DNA of 64,000 nucleotides from Jacaranda mimosifolia. Its lineage: Eukaryota; Streptophyta; Magnoliopsida; Lamiales; Bignoniaceae. The notes below the pieces were generated by a model, which saw nothing but the letters and a program-made list of their open reading frames with translations, had not been told where the DNA came from and made no database searches. Below, one piece after another: positions 49,540 to 62,804 of the stretch. Position numbers and translations under genes: made by a program. Location of the stretch: positions 39,474,501 to 39,538,500 of the forward strand of contig CM032117.1 in the NCBI GenBank assembly GCA_018894105.1. Direction: 5' to 3'. Positions within the stretch are counted from its first letter, which is position 1, and each line of letters starts with the position of its first letter.

Positions 49540-52500
49540 TCATGACTCCGAAGCTTTACTGGTGATGACGGAGGCATAATTCGCTATTGTGGATTCTGGT
49601 GATTGCCGAAGCTGTGCTATTAGTGGAAACAGTTCTGATGAGCGAACGAATTGTCTACACTGTGGATAAGCACACATCTTCACCAGTGAAAACAAGGCTA
49701 TCCTTAGAGGCGATTCATTTATGGCGTCATTTCGTGGGTTCAATGCCATAGCAGAACAATCTGCTACCACCTTTAGCAATGCCTGCAATGACCACAAATT
49801 TTATCTTTCAAAACAAGTATAGAACAAGTAGATCATATTCTCTAGACATCATTTCAGAATCATCATGAGAGGGGGCTGAAAGTTTTGACTAAGGAGGGCA
49901 TTTGGGTAAACTTATAAGCTCCTCAACACATCTAAATAAATATTTGCGAGCTTACAAGATATCACAAAGTATTTGTAAAATTTTCTCAAAATAAACTTCA
50001 CAAATTCCTAAAATAAGATGCTACAATCTTAGAGTTCGTTTTAAAAATGTGAGTTCCTGTAAGATCTTAGCAAACTCATGTGATTTGACCATATTATAAA
50101 ACTATCAGTACTAACTTCTTAGAAGCTCCAATATCTTATTTTATACAAACATTTCAAGAGCTTATTTTCAAAATAATCTGACATTTTATAAATTCCAAAA
50201 ATATCTTACAAGATCTTTAAATAAGTTAAAGCAAACACCCTCTAATTGTAAAGCCAAATTAGCATGGACAAGAAAACGTCATCATGAGCAGTAAGTAGGC
50301 AATCACAAGCATAAGAATAACCTGCATCGCTCCTTTGGAAACTATGTCTTCACAAAGCCGGTTGGAGTTGCGAACTAGATTACTAAGAGCACCTGCAGCA
50401 TTTGCTTTAGTTTTGTCTTCCTCTTCTGAAAGCAGCAAATTTTTTAGCTGAGGGATGGCTCTTCTGAGCTCTTCGTATAATGAGTCGTTATGATAAGCAG
50501 CATTTCCAACCTGCACACAGAAATATGTTCATCAACTTATCTGATCAACTTGAGACAAAATACTGTCTAAATTATCAAGGAAAATGATGCTAAAAATCTA
50601 TTATATGTTTTAGGAAAAACTTACAGCAAAGCAAGCAAATTTCCTTGTCCGTCTGTCAGGATCAGCACATCGGTCAATAAGGACACCAATGATATGATAT
50701 TTTGCCTTCAAAATAGAATTAAAACTCTGTAAGTTAAAAGAACACCACAACCAAACAATGAGAACTACCAGTTTTAGCAGTCCTTTTTTTTTAATTCAGG
50801 GGAAGTTATTGTACGAGAAGAAGTCCAGAACTATTATTTTCACAACTTAGAAAGTAATAAGGGAGTGATTCTTGATATCATGTCTTCTATACCAGTAAAT
50901 TATAGAAATAGGAGCTGTGGCGGCACATGTTTCCAATAGCACTGCAGGTCTGGGAACGCACGTTGGGATCCTCATGTGTGAGAAAGTGCTTCAGATCCTC
51001 CAAGATATCTGCTGCATCGATGTATTCATAAAATAGCTGCACACACATTTGTGCTTAGAAATTATACAATAGATCTGCTTCAACAATGCAATAACAAATC
51101 ATTTTCAAAAGAACTACCAGAGAAATAATTCTTTTATTAGAAATGACCATGAAAACAATGCTTTTTTTCCAGAAATGATTAAGGTGGTGAAGTCTCAGAG
51201 TGAGAAAATTATGCAATTTAAGCTCTGAAGGTAGAGAGAAAAGAACAATAACATAAGAAAATTCTCCTTTTTCCTAAATTGACGAAGAGGCAACCAGGAT
51301 GCATAAAGTTGGGACAAAAGCCTTTGTGAGGATCAGAATTAGAAGATTATTATTCACCCCGGTCTAAACTTCAGGACACCTAAATATGAACATGCTGGGA
51401 TGAAGATAGATGGGGAAAACAAACAGCCCCAGAAAGAAATCAAAGCATGAAAATCTGAAACCAGCTACATGAGACAGTTCCATAAAACGACAAAGTGCAG
51501 AACAGACTAAGTACATAATTTGTCATATCTTTACTATTCTAATCTTTTTTGTGCTTCTCTCAGACAAATACTCCTCACTAAAAATCAGAATTCAGTTATT
51601 AGTGTAAACACAATTTTCTCATTGCTTCATTCTTCTTGCAGTTAAGGTATTCCATTGACCGTTGTTGTTTGACATATGTAGGAACTCGGTGTAAACCGTT
51701 CTGGGTCAATATGTAATTTCAGTAGTTTTAACACAATTTTAAACCACAAACAATATTAGAAAATGTGCACAGAAACCATGCAATTAGAAGTACATCATGG
51801 CGATACCTTGTCCATTCGAGCTAAATCCGAAACAATCATAAGAAAATCCATGGTGACTTCCCTAGGGCAGGGGCTATTAAGCAACCTTTTAGCTCTGGTT
51901 GGATGCAGTAAGCCTTTGCCTACAAGTTGAACAGCAAGTGGTTGTTGGGTAGATAGTTTGGCAATAAATGCAACTGGCCTGGCAATGTCTTTCAATTCCA
52001 TGTGATCCAAGCAACAGAGAATGCTAGCTGGCACTTCAACCTGTAGATACAGAAGCAACTACATTTAATAAGGAATCGAGCATGGTGTGTAAGCTCCAAA
52101 CTGTATCATACATTTCAAATTGTTTTTGCTGAAGAAAATGAAGTTTAAATCATTTGGTGTATCAGCTGTTGCTTGCTTGAAAAAATAAAAGCATGAAATG
52201 TTCCACTCTATCAGGGAAGACACTCAAAAAAGTTGGCACATGGCTCCATATGCCATATTTTACAGTATAATCTGTATTTTGTAAATACATTTGAAAAAGG
52301 AAAATGCAATCATTTGGAAAACTCCCATCTCATGTTTTATATCACTCTTTCTCCAATTTGCCTTGTCTAGTGAAGTCACTTGCCTATAAAGAGAACACTG
52401 CAATATTCAGAATCAAAATTTGTCCATTACAAGCTGGTCATATCAAGTGAGAAACAACAGTCCAAATATTCAAACTCACTTCGGACATGGTAGAAAGTGA

Positions 52501-55500
52501 ATGGTACATTTGCAGATGAAAAATCAAGTGAGAAACAACAGTCCAAATATTCACACTCACTTCAGACATGGTATAAAGTGAAGGGTACATTTGCAGATGA
52601 AAATGAAGTGACTATATGTTCTGCACCTACATTGTGCGACAAACTGTAAGACAAAAGGGAATAAAAAATCCTCGAAGATATCATCTAATAATTAAAGAAC
52701 AGGAAAGAGATCAGTAACTGACCTCCTGAAGAATCTGAATATACTTTTTCATGTTTGTCTGTATTGTTTTCATCATGTCTTTGTCTTCAGCACAAAGCTT
52801 CCCACCAGGAGAGCCCATATTTAGAAGGAAACCACTGTTCACCGAAGCATTAGCAGACGGTAGACCAGGTGCACTCTGTACAGCTACAAAAGGAAATGCT
52901 AAGAGGTCGATCACTGCATTTATTGTATCTCTCACGCCATATTTCCCTCCACCAGGTCCGGTCCACAACCGAACAAGCTTAAGATATGGGCCAGATATTA
53001 AATCAGTGATGCACTTGATGTGTTCTGTCCGTAGCAAAATCTGACGAAATGTTGAAACTCCACCAGAAAGGCATTGACATATTGCAGAAATAGTCCATAC
53101 AACCCCAGCAGGTGATAATCCAATTTGATCTTGTGAGCAGACAGATCTTTTTTGAGAAGCATTTGAAATATTGTTAGCCAATAAATCAATAAGTAGCTGC
53201 GAAGCACCACTTGCACATAGCTGTTGCACAGCCAGAGGTCCTCCCCAGTTCAGTCTGGACTCCAACAACCCAATGGAGCCATCCTTGATTCCATGCCTGC
53301 AGGGGAGCATCCCCTTCAGTATGCTAAGGTTCACTACATTTTCATCAGTTGCTGGACCTCTGAGATGGTCACATAGAGTTGCTGTTCGTGGAATTAAAGG
53401 CAGAGCTATCTCAGAAATGGTACTTTCGACTGAAGTTCCCTTCTCAAGAGACAGAATGGATGCCAGAGCTAGCATGGCAGCTGCACAAGAAGGCAGCAAT
53501 GAGGACTGCATCCTTTCATCTGAAGAAAAATGGTGTGCAAGGATAGAGAGGCGGGAAAACTGTTTTTTTGAAGATGTTGTCAGCATAAACAGTGCAGAAT
53601 TTCTTCCAGATGATTTCAAACACTGAGCGACTGTGGCAAGAACGAGACACGAGTGCATGACCAAGGCACGTGTATCCATGACTTTGAGTTTCGAATTATC
53701 TGCTTCTGTGTCATTAATCTCTTTATTTGAAGCAGCACAAAATGATAGTATGGAGAAGATCTCTGAAACAATTGTGCCATCTCCACCACCACTCACAACC
53801 GTAGTCACAGGTAATTTGATTGGCAACCCACAGAGAACATTCGTAATGACTTCATTATGCATGCAACATCTCAAAATAAGCTGCAATAATACATCAATAA
53901 TTTATTTTCATGGATAAAACAACAGTGCCTAATACAATCACGTGAGAGTAAACAGAAAGAGTTGCACAAGAATTGGAATCATAACTACAGCTTCAATACA
54001 CGAACTCTGTAATAGAATTAACTGGATAAACATCCAGCATCTAAGAGATGTAGGACATCATCTAAAGAAAAATAAAATGGATACCTGGACCCCAGCAAAG
54101 AGACCAGTCTCATGACGTTGATGAAGACAAAAATAGATAGCAACCTGTATGGCTTTCGACTTGAGAAATGCTATTGTGATCACATCGGTGACCTCTCCTA
54201 ATTCTGTTGCATGCAGTTGTCCCTCATCACAGGCTTTAATGTCAAGTCGAAGTAGAGAAGGACTTCGCAAAGAGTTTAGTGGAAATAATGCACTTTGTTT
54301 CATGGAGAGAAGTTCAGATGCATCAATGAGTGACCAAATTCCCTTGCAGGCTTCACATGCAGCTCGCAACAAATTCGTAGAGCCTGATATGAGACTCAAG
54401 CCTGAAGATTCCAAGCACAAGCACAAACAATCCAGTACACCTGAAGACTTAGCATGGTCTAAAATTTGTTGAATATTTCTATTTACCACTAACGGGGCTG
54501 CAGCTGCCTCAGGATTTGAAGTGGCTTCAGATGCTCTGATAGATTGTGCTACTTGAGATAACATGACTGCAATACATGAAGTGCATTCATAGAGAAGTCT
54601 TCCAGACATTTCATCACTACCACCTGCAATCTGAAGATTTTTAACTATGATTAAACCAAATGCATGTGATATTTCCATCTAAACAAAAGCAAGTATAAAG
54701 CAATGACACTAACCTGTGAATATAATCCAACTACAGTAACCCAATGCCTGAAATAAGGATCCGCAATACCACCTCCATAGTTATCTAGCAATCTTTTCAC
54801 AATTGAGAAGCTCTGTTAAGGAATTAAAAGTATATTAAGCAACGTGTATCTGGACTACCACTAGGTTGAGCAACTGAACTTCTCCAAGGCAATAAAGAAA
54901 AGTCGAGCCAAGGGCATTTAAAAAATAATATATGATTTAAACGCCTGACTTCCTTCTAAATTGATAGTGGCAATTCTCCTTCCATGATTGACAGAGAAGG
55001 TGACTCTGTCCCTCTGGCAAGAAAATCTGCTTGTAAGACACAGGTTTCAACTATATGACCTTCTCAAAGTGTCCAGAGTAAAGTTCAAATAATTATCATT
55101 ATAACATGTATACGACTATAAAGAGATGTGGAAATCCACAAATGTTCATAGACATTCATGATTGTAAAGAATGATCATGATATACCTTTGCCATCAAGTC
55201 ATTTCCATCAGACACTTTCAATCGAACTATAGCAGAAGTGAAACCAAGAAGTCCACTAATTATTTCATCCAGAATTCCCCTTGAATTGACAGCTCCAGCA
55301 GCAATTAAATTTGAAAGAATTCTCAGTGATTGGTTCAAAGTAACAATATCCTGATCCCTATAAGAGAAACGAAAGGTAATTATGATCTACAAGAAGCTAG
55401 CTCACAGTGAAGTAATCATTGGAGATATTTCTACTTGAAGAAATATGAAGTAAAGCATATAGCAACTAACACGCATACTATATTAGATGTTAAAAACACA

Positions 55501-58500
55501 CTGATTTGTTCCATAACTCATAAATAAAAAGTTATGACTGAGAGACCTTAATTTACCTGCAAGAGTTTTGGGATCCATTGCAGAACTTTTTTAATGGTAG
55601 CAGAATAGCAGCCAGTGCTTCATTGTCTTGACCAATTACTTTTGCGCCCTTAATTGTGCGGGAATTATTCTCCAACCGGTCCAGCACTTGGCAACCTGTA
55701 CACAAAATAAGGCTGTTCAGCACTTGTAACTCCATCCAACAAAATCAGTAAACCACAGTACAAACAGGTCTGGTGGAACCATCCAAGAATATAATAGATT
55801 AATAGATACATATTACATGTCACTGGTCTTATGTTGCATAAGATAAAAGCATCGAAACCGTATCAAAAACAGAAAACACTGCAAAGTTATTTTTTCAAGA
55901 AGGTAAAGGAGAGCTGGAGAAGGGAGGAGGACAACTAGAGAGATACAAGGGTGTACTCTATCTAATGAGGGATAAAAATAGAAAAGGCCATATTCACTCC
56001 TAATGGAGACAAGGTAAGTAGAAAAGAACCACATAAAAGTAATATTTAATGTAAGACCATATGAGGATGATAAATTAAACATAAAACAAGACCAAGGGGA
56101 AATCAGTTTATTAGACAAAATCTGTGTGCAGAAAGTCAATATCTTCCTTAAATGTTCAAACCAATAACCCATTGCCTTGGGAAAATGGTGCAATTAGGAT
56201 TTAGAAGAATTCCAGAAACTATGACACCTAGGCATGCGCAAAGCCAAGCTTAGTTCTCTCAGGCAATAAGACAAAATAATCGATTTACAGATAATTATCA
56301 GCTGGGTTGATTTTTTATAACCCATACCCCAAAGCTAAGCAAAAGCTTAAATAGGAACCTAATAATTATTACCAGAAAGCGGTATTAAAACGACATTCCA
56401 TTTTTAGAGCCAGAAACTCAACGAATTTTTTGAAGAAAATATCTATAATTGAAACAAGGTTCGTTCCCAAGAACACATTTGTTCCTTTCCAGAATACATA
56501 CTTAAATGATAGATAAGCTTGTCCTAGAAAGAGACTAAACATATTTGAGGTAACATAAATTACCACAGGCTGAAAAGAAAAATATTAGACTTCCCAAAAA
56601 TCAAAAAATGAATATGGATGACAATATATAAGGAGACATATTTAGCATAAACTGAACATATGAATTGCTACCCATACACTCCTGAAGTTTTAGCATACAA
56701 CATGCTAAGTGGAATGTTAAAGAAAATGCAAAGAAAGTACATGCTTCATTCAATTACCCGACTGTACAACAGCACCCTGACTTGGAAAACCTGGAAACTC
56801 CTCCCTTGGCATGGCCTTATCTTCTGTAGAGTTAGGTCCATTGGAATGAGAAGCGATTGGAGAGCACCGAGCAATCCCATTTCCACTACCAGCAGAACAG
56901 CTTCTACCTACAACCACATACTGACAGTTAGCTTCAGTAAATAATTTTTGAAGAACAATCAAGCACTTACTCTCTGGACTTGCAAAAGAGCATAGTAGGG
57001 GGCTTACTCTCTGGACTTGCAAGATTAAGTCCAGTTGTCTTTTGAGCATTCCATTCTTGCCTCTGAGCTGCATCACAACCTCTTGGAGATGGTGTTGTCA
57101 CAGCACATAACTCCTGGTATTATTTAGGTTGAGCAAAGAGTTGCATGAATATGTATTACCAAAAACCACAAACCAAGACTTTAAAGTGTAAATTTGTATT
57201 CAAATAAAGTGGATGCTCTCACTTCTGTTTCTGCAGGAGTTTCTTTAACAAATGGATGTTCAAGAAGGGCAGGCCATGTCAGTCTGTTCTGAGGAACCTG
57301 TTCCCATGAAAGTAAGTACAGATTGGATTCATGGAGAACAAGGGAAAGTTACCACACATTTATCAACTTCTGCAAACATCACCTTATTCAGCAAACCCTG
57401 TAAGAAACTTTTGAAATTTGAGCTCATATTTTCTGGATATTTAACTGGATCCTGCAATAAGTACGCAAGAATAATCATAATCCAATTCGGTGTCATATGA
57501 AAATTGACAAGTGAAAAAACAGCACTGTACCTTAATGATGTGCCGGATAAGTGCATATACCGAATTTGTATAAAACGGAGGTTGACCAACAAAGAGTTCA
57601 TACCTGCATAGTTCACTTAGGGTTTTAAAATTAACTTAACAAAGAGGAGTAAGAACTAGCCAGCAAAATGGACAAAGGAATCTTAGGAAGTTAGATATAG
57701 CAGGGGCAGGCATGATTTGACAGACAGACAATCAATCATCATCTTTACATAAGCCTAGCTAAACATGGTTGGCTTCTTTAAGCTCAAAGATAACGCAAGA
57801 TCATAGACAAGAAGACAAAAATGAATTGATTTGGTACTAACAAAAATTTCCATATTCTCTTGCCTTACTGAGTTACTGACACAGTGTGCTGAAGGATTGG
57901 CAATCATTTTAGATAGTTGGTCATCCGCATTAAATTCCATCCTTATTACTGCTTTTCGTATTTTCCAAGACTATTTGCATGTGAATGAACTAGGTAGATT
58001 GCAGAGACATCAACCAATTTATTTAATGTTAAACATAATCTCATACAATTTCTTTCAATGTTAAGGAGGACTATAGGTAACAATGCTCATCAATATCACA
58101 AACAACTTGATTGGATTTTTTTTTTCTAGGAGATAGTACAAGCATAAAAAATAAATATACATTAGCCATTCTTTGTATAGAGCAGAGGACGTATTACTTA
58201 CAAAATAACGCCAAGGGACCAGAGATCAGCAGTGTGGTTGTACGGCTGTTCTCGTACTAATTCTGGGGCCATGTACAAAGGAGTTCCTAATGTAAATTTA
58301 TAAGACCAAAGGTCAGAAGCCATTAACAAGCAGTTAGTGGTGACTGTTAGCAACAATAGCAAAGCAACAGCAGCAGGATTCATATAGAGACACTCTTACC
58401 TTTTATGGACCTCAAGACAACCGTGTTTGCAGACATTGCACGAGCAAAACCAAAATCGCAAAGCTATTTAACAGATAAAGAGAAACAGAAGAAAAAGAAA

Positions 58501-61039
58501 GTAAGAAGTCTGGCTGAATTTTTTGGATTACAAGGGAATAGAACACTATTTATTTTGAGATTACTAGTATGTAAATGCTAGACCATGAATACACCATTAA
58601 GAATTTAATGTCAAGTTTTCTTTAAAGAATCTAGTTTGAAAATGACATGCCTGATATGAACAGATGTGAACAACGAAAACAACAGCTATCCATCCAACAA
58701 ACCTTAACAACAGATCCAGCACCAATAAGGATGTTTTGTGGTTTCATGTCGCGATGAATTATACGGTTTGAGTGGAGATAATGCAATGCTCTGACCTAAA
58801 TATTGAACAGCCACAAGTTAAAACCATAGCTTGAAACATTAGCATACCATTATATCTTCAATTATTATATACAAAGAAATTATCAAATTCCAGGCTGAGT
58901 GAAGGTTTTATAACTATAAATCCCGGGCAATCGGACAGAAGCAAAGTTTAAGAAACTAATTACCAGTTGTTTTGCAATTGCTTGAACTTGTTCTTCAGGA
59001 AGATACTTGTCATCCTCGAGAATTTCAAAAAGCTCACCCTGCATTAAGATAAATCTTATTAACTACAAACACTTTCACTTTCACACACACTGGGTGCAGG
59101 ATATGTGCATTAAATATCTGTGATCAACATTAAGCTCTGCAATAAATGAATTAATCAATGGGAGATAGCTGGACAGAGAAGTAATAATTACTTGTGCGAA
59201 TTCAGTAACGACACAGAATTCTTGTGGGCTCTCAAATGAGTCCAGCATTGCTATAATATTTTCATGCTTCAATTTTCTTAGAATCTGCAGTAGTGGAAGT
59301 AGCCAAACTTAGCAATTAGGAGTAATTAGAACAGCACCCAACAACCATAAAACATAAAAGCTAGACAAAAGAAACACATGAAATCACATAATATTTTAGT
59401 ACACTTATGGCACACAATTATGAACTGTCATTTTAAGCTTTATCATAAAAGAATGTATCCAAGGAGAGAAGATGGGAGCAGGAAGACGTGGTAGACAAAG
59501 AGAAAGAAGCAAGTTTATACTCTATTCAACTGAGGAATATCCCGGGAGATGAGCAATCAATTTAGCAAATAGAACTTGTGCCTAAAGATCCAGTATTAGC
59601 TCAGAAAACTCATAAACCGCAATGTAAATGCAAAAGCAAAATGATTTCTTACAAACAATCTGCAAAATAATCGATTTACTGATATTCGGCTGCTGGATTG
59701 ATTATTAAAATTCACAAACAAGAGTTACAAGGGAAGGCCTAAAGAACCTAGCAAGTTTCACTGGAAAGATCAACCAAATTTTGTTCCACTTCCGAAAGAC
59801 TGCACCTAACGAATACATTTTTCAAAAAGAAAAAGAAAAAAAAAATCTAAAATGAGGATAAAGTTCTTTTCCAGAAAAAATACTTGAATAATAGAAAGAA
59901 AGCTCATTTTTCGTAAAGGAGTAACATCTTTCAGGCATACCAAACACCATTGCAGGTTAAAAGGATAACATTAGAGTTCCTCAAAATCAGTATATGTAGG
60001 CATATGGTGGCAGGATATGGGAAATTAGCACAAATAATATCAATTTCTACCCACACAAAACTATCGAATACAGTATGCTAAGTTGAATGCTAAAGGCAAC
60101 AAAGAATAAGATTGCGCATCATTTATCAAAAGCAATGGCTTTGTTTGGATGTGAATTGGGGCATTCTCCCAATTTTCAATTGCCAAAATGAATTTTGGGA
60201 AGTGGGGTTGGGGAATGTGATGGTTGTTTGTTTGTGTTTTTGGTGGTGGGTAGAGAATGAATTGAGAGAAAATTGTTTGTTTGTTTGTGTTTTGGGAGGG
60301 GATAAGATATCCCATCAATAACTTTTTTGTTGGGTTGGTAGGGTGAAATGAGTATTTTTAAATTATTTATATATGTGTATATAGAGATCGTATGAGTGGT
60401 AGCATGTGTATATATTTTTAATGATGAGATAATTGATTGGAACTTTGGGGAATCAGTTGGGAGTGAATAGTAGGGATATTTTGGGGAATAAATTTTGTAT
60501 TTTGGGAGTGGGATTGAGGAATGTGTAGTGTTTGTTTGTTTAAGTTTTGAGAGTTGGAAAATGAATTGAGAATTGACATCCAAACAAAGCCAATATTTCC
60601 ATGCTTCAGTTTTCTTAGAATTTGTAGTAATATATGCAAGCCAATTCTATACTCCAGGCATGTTTACAAAACACGGCACAATAACTAAAAGCTTCAAAGC
60701 CAAACAAAAAAGAACTACATTCAGTCTTACACAATAGTATTGTACTAATTGAACCCACAATCACTCAGTATCAGTACAACAAAATACCTCTATTTCCTGT
60801 CTTAAGTTCAGAATGTCCTTCTCGCTTTTGCCATGTTTAGGGATAAACTTCATAGCAACCGTCTGTAGATCTCAACAATAGACAAGATTAATAAACAGAT
60901 AACAAGATTAATCACCCCACAGAAATAGCAAGCTAGCAGAAACACTCACCTGGCCGCTAAACTTACGCCGTCCTTTGTACACTTTGCCGAACGATCCCTC
61001 ACCAACAAGCTCTATGACATGATAATTTTCAACACCCAT
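49540..61039 (-). CDS. TIO: Serine/threonine kinase TIO (TWO-IN-ONE, FUSED homologue)
   Basis: Kinase required for phragmoplast expansion and cytokinesis. Twenty-two coding exons join in frame to 1350 aa (Arabidopsis TIO is about 1320): 60950-61039, 60788-60862, 59192-59284, 58964-59038, 58703-58795, 58400-58463, 58202-58286, 57531-57603, 57383-57451, 57223-57297, 57008-57113, 56758-56907, 55557-55695, 55186-55357, 54714-54812, 54085-54630, 52723-53880, 51807-52040, 50893-51036, 50625-50705, 50322-50510, 49540-49782. The kinase domain is N-terminal: GEGSFG loop (13-18), VAMK with Lys 35, HRDMKPQN with Asp 127, DFG 145-147, APE in MAPELVRE. The long C-terminal part holds helical armadillo/HEAT-like repeats, ending in [20 protein letters not shown] and a last exon with [16 protein letters not shown] 5' UTR intron acceptor lies just before the ATG (61049-61054). 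All kinase residues are intact. Confidence 0.94.
49893..50242. mobile_element. PIF/Harbinger-like MITE in TIO intron 21
   Basis: Imperfect inverted ends (GGAGGGCATTTGGGTAAACTT and the complement of AAGTTAAAGCAAACACCCTC) are flanked by TAA on both sides (49890-49892 and 50243-50245), the usual PIF/Harbinger target. Confidence 0.55.
52443..52602. repeat. 80-bp tandem duplication in TIO intron 17
   Basis: Two copies begin TCAAGTGAGAAACAACAGTC at 52443 and 52523 and differ at a handful of bases. Confidence 0.85.
55870..56756. repeat. Dispersed repeat copy A in TIO intron 12
   Basis: Several blocks recur in the same order in TIO intron 2 (59460-60115): CAAAATAATCGATTTAC, TTTCCAGAA...ATACTT...ATAGA, and CTACCCA...ATGCTAAGTKGAATG. 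The copies are diverged with indels. No coding potential was recognised. Confidence 0.5.
59460..60115. repeat. Dispersed repeat copy B in TIO intron 2
   Basis: Counterpart of 55870-56756, in the same orientation; the best block is CAAAATAATCGATTTAC at about 59661. It ends next to the MITE and the dead exon copy. Confidence 0.5.
60137..60591. mobile_element. MITE inserted in a relic TIO exon copy
   Basis: Ends GGCTTTGTTTGGATGT and ACATCCAAACAAAGCC are perfect 16-bp inverted repeats. The 3-bp sequence AAT flanks both sides (60134-60136, 60592-60594). Such termini and a 3-bp target fit PIF/Harbinger-type MITEs, though AAT is not the canonical TWA. Confidence 0.75.
60592..60621 (-). pseudogene. 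Dead duplicate of TIO coding exon 3, cut by a MITE
   Basis: The minus strand encodes [10 protein letters not shown], matching [10 protein letters not shown] at the start of active exon 3 (59284 downwards). The relic is preceded by AA where the active exon has its AG acceptor, so it cannot be spliced in, and it stops at the MITE end. Past the MITE only ATTGC-like similarity to the next codons remains. Confidence 0.75.
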
Positions 61040-61347
61040 AGTATCTACCTGCAGATGAGGTATGTAATTACGAAATTAGCATATACCGATAGGCAAGACT
61101 GACAGACGTAACTATAAATACAACTGCAGAGAATTAATTCAATGTATAAAAGATCAGCTAATCTGTTGAACATCAACTCATAACCATCTGCCGGCACAGT
61201 GGGTGAATTATAGCTGAGTACGAAAATCCAAGGAGAAGATCAGGATAAATAAACCATGGAGAATTCTTTCACCTGCAAAAACCTCTGTTTCAACAATTTC
61301 TTGAATTAAAGGCTGAAACTAAATCTTCTGAATAGTGTGTGCGTCTA

Positions 61348-61370
61348 GAGAGAGAGAGAGAGAGAGAGAA
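61348..61370. repeat. (GA)n run in TIO leader region
   Basis: About eleven GA units on the plus strand, i.e. a CT run in the TIO transcript leader or promoter. Confidence 0.75.
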
Positions 61371-61469
61371 AGGAGCAATGGAAATTTGAAAATATGGAAT
61401 TGTGATAACTGGGGTTTACATTTTTCTCCATTTGAAAGATTTCAAATGCAGCAAAGGCGCTTCCCCAAA

Positions 61470-61495
61470 TCCAACGGTCCGTTACACGACGTCGT
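61470..61495 (-). promoter_or_regulatory. MSA-like AACGG pair and ACGT palindrome upstream of TIO
   Basis: TCCAACGGTCC (61470-61480) matches the mitosis-specific activator consensus YCYAACGGYYA at 10 of 11 positions; an overlapping inverted AACGG core makes the palindrome AACGGTCCGTT. Six bases on lies the palindrome ACGACGTCGT (61486-61495). MSA elements bind R1R2R3-MYB factors and drive G2/M expression, which suits a cytokinesis kinase. Confidence 0.45.
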
Positions 61496-61499
61496 TGTG

Positions 61500-62719
61500 C
61501 TGATCTTTCCTTGTCTTCTTTCTTCTCTTTTGTTTTTCTTTTTTCTTTTTTTTTTTTTTTCCCCCCCTTTTCTTCTTTCTTTTTATTCAGTGGTTAATTC
61601 CTAAACTACAAATAATGCGAATCACGTGATTAATTTACTAGAATCATTGTTAAAATGTTTTGTGTGAAATTGAAAAGTAGTTTGTATTTAGCAGTTTAGG
61701 TGAAATTGCAAGTAAATCCCAATTTATTATTTAAAAAATGACAAATATATTATATTTTGAAAACTATTTACTAAGTTTCATCTATATTGTATTTTAAAAA
61801 ATGACCATTAAACTTACAAAAAGTGATACTCTTAATATTATTTCACTAATTTATTATATATCGATTTATATCTTTAAATATTTTATTAAGTACAAAAAAT
61901 TTTAAAGTTTCAAATAAAAACTTACTCCTTAAAAAATAGTACAGGCTTAGTACCTATTTACCTCTAATATTGTTTTTTTTCCTTTTTTTTTTTTTAGTTT
62001 CACCACTTCCTTTTATCTCCTTTCACGAGTATCAAACAACCATTTTTATTGTTTATGGATAAAAATTAGTATTTTATTATTTACTAATACGATTAAAATT
62101 AATTTTATAATAGCATAAACTTATACAAGAATGACATGCTACAACCATTAATTATAAGTGGAAATGAAGGGTTAAAATTAATGAGATGAGATTTGTGAAA
62201 TAAAAAATTAAAAATTTATGAAATTCCAAGTTATCTTATGAAAAAGAATACAAATATTTTAGGTGATAATCTTATTCCTTTTTTCCAAACAAAAAAACAA
62301 AAAACAAAGAAGTGGCAACAGAAATAGCGTATAGCTATTTGCCCATTGGCATTTTCGTAAAATGTCTTGGCATAAGAAATTTTAGACATATAATCCCATC
62401 ATTCTCTCCCTTCTCTGAAATTCTTCAACATAAGCACTAGGCTAACACATGTTTTGCATACGTAATAAGATTGGGGGCCCAAATTTCTACTGTAACAGAT
62501 TTTTTAATATGAATCCCACGTGTGAGTATGCATTTGCCTAAATAAAAGGCAAAAATTTTACATGCTAGCTTCCGCAGCCTCATGATATTAACGAACACCA
62601 GAAAAGAAACCCAGTTAATGTTGCATTTGCTCATTATAGAGTTAAGAACAGCTAGTGCAAAAATCAATCAAACTACTGAAGAAGGATCTTATAGTACATA
62701 GTCCAGTCTTTTCTCATCT

Positions 62720-62759
<40 letters not shown>

Positions 62760-62804
62760 CCACATTCTCTTACAGCAGTTCATGTAAAAGATGCGCAAAT
62801 TGTC
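61500..62804. other. Intergenic region, no gene seen
   Basis: Long T runs (61540-61560, 61975-61995) and AT-rich sequence, with an (AC)n microsatellite at about 62721-62756. No coding region is supported. Confidence 0.55.

Noticed and set aside
61335..61604. 89-codon plus-strand frame at the TIO leader
   Set aside because: Consists of GA- and T-run translation; lies in the TIO promoter/leader.
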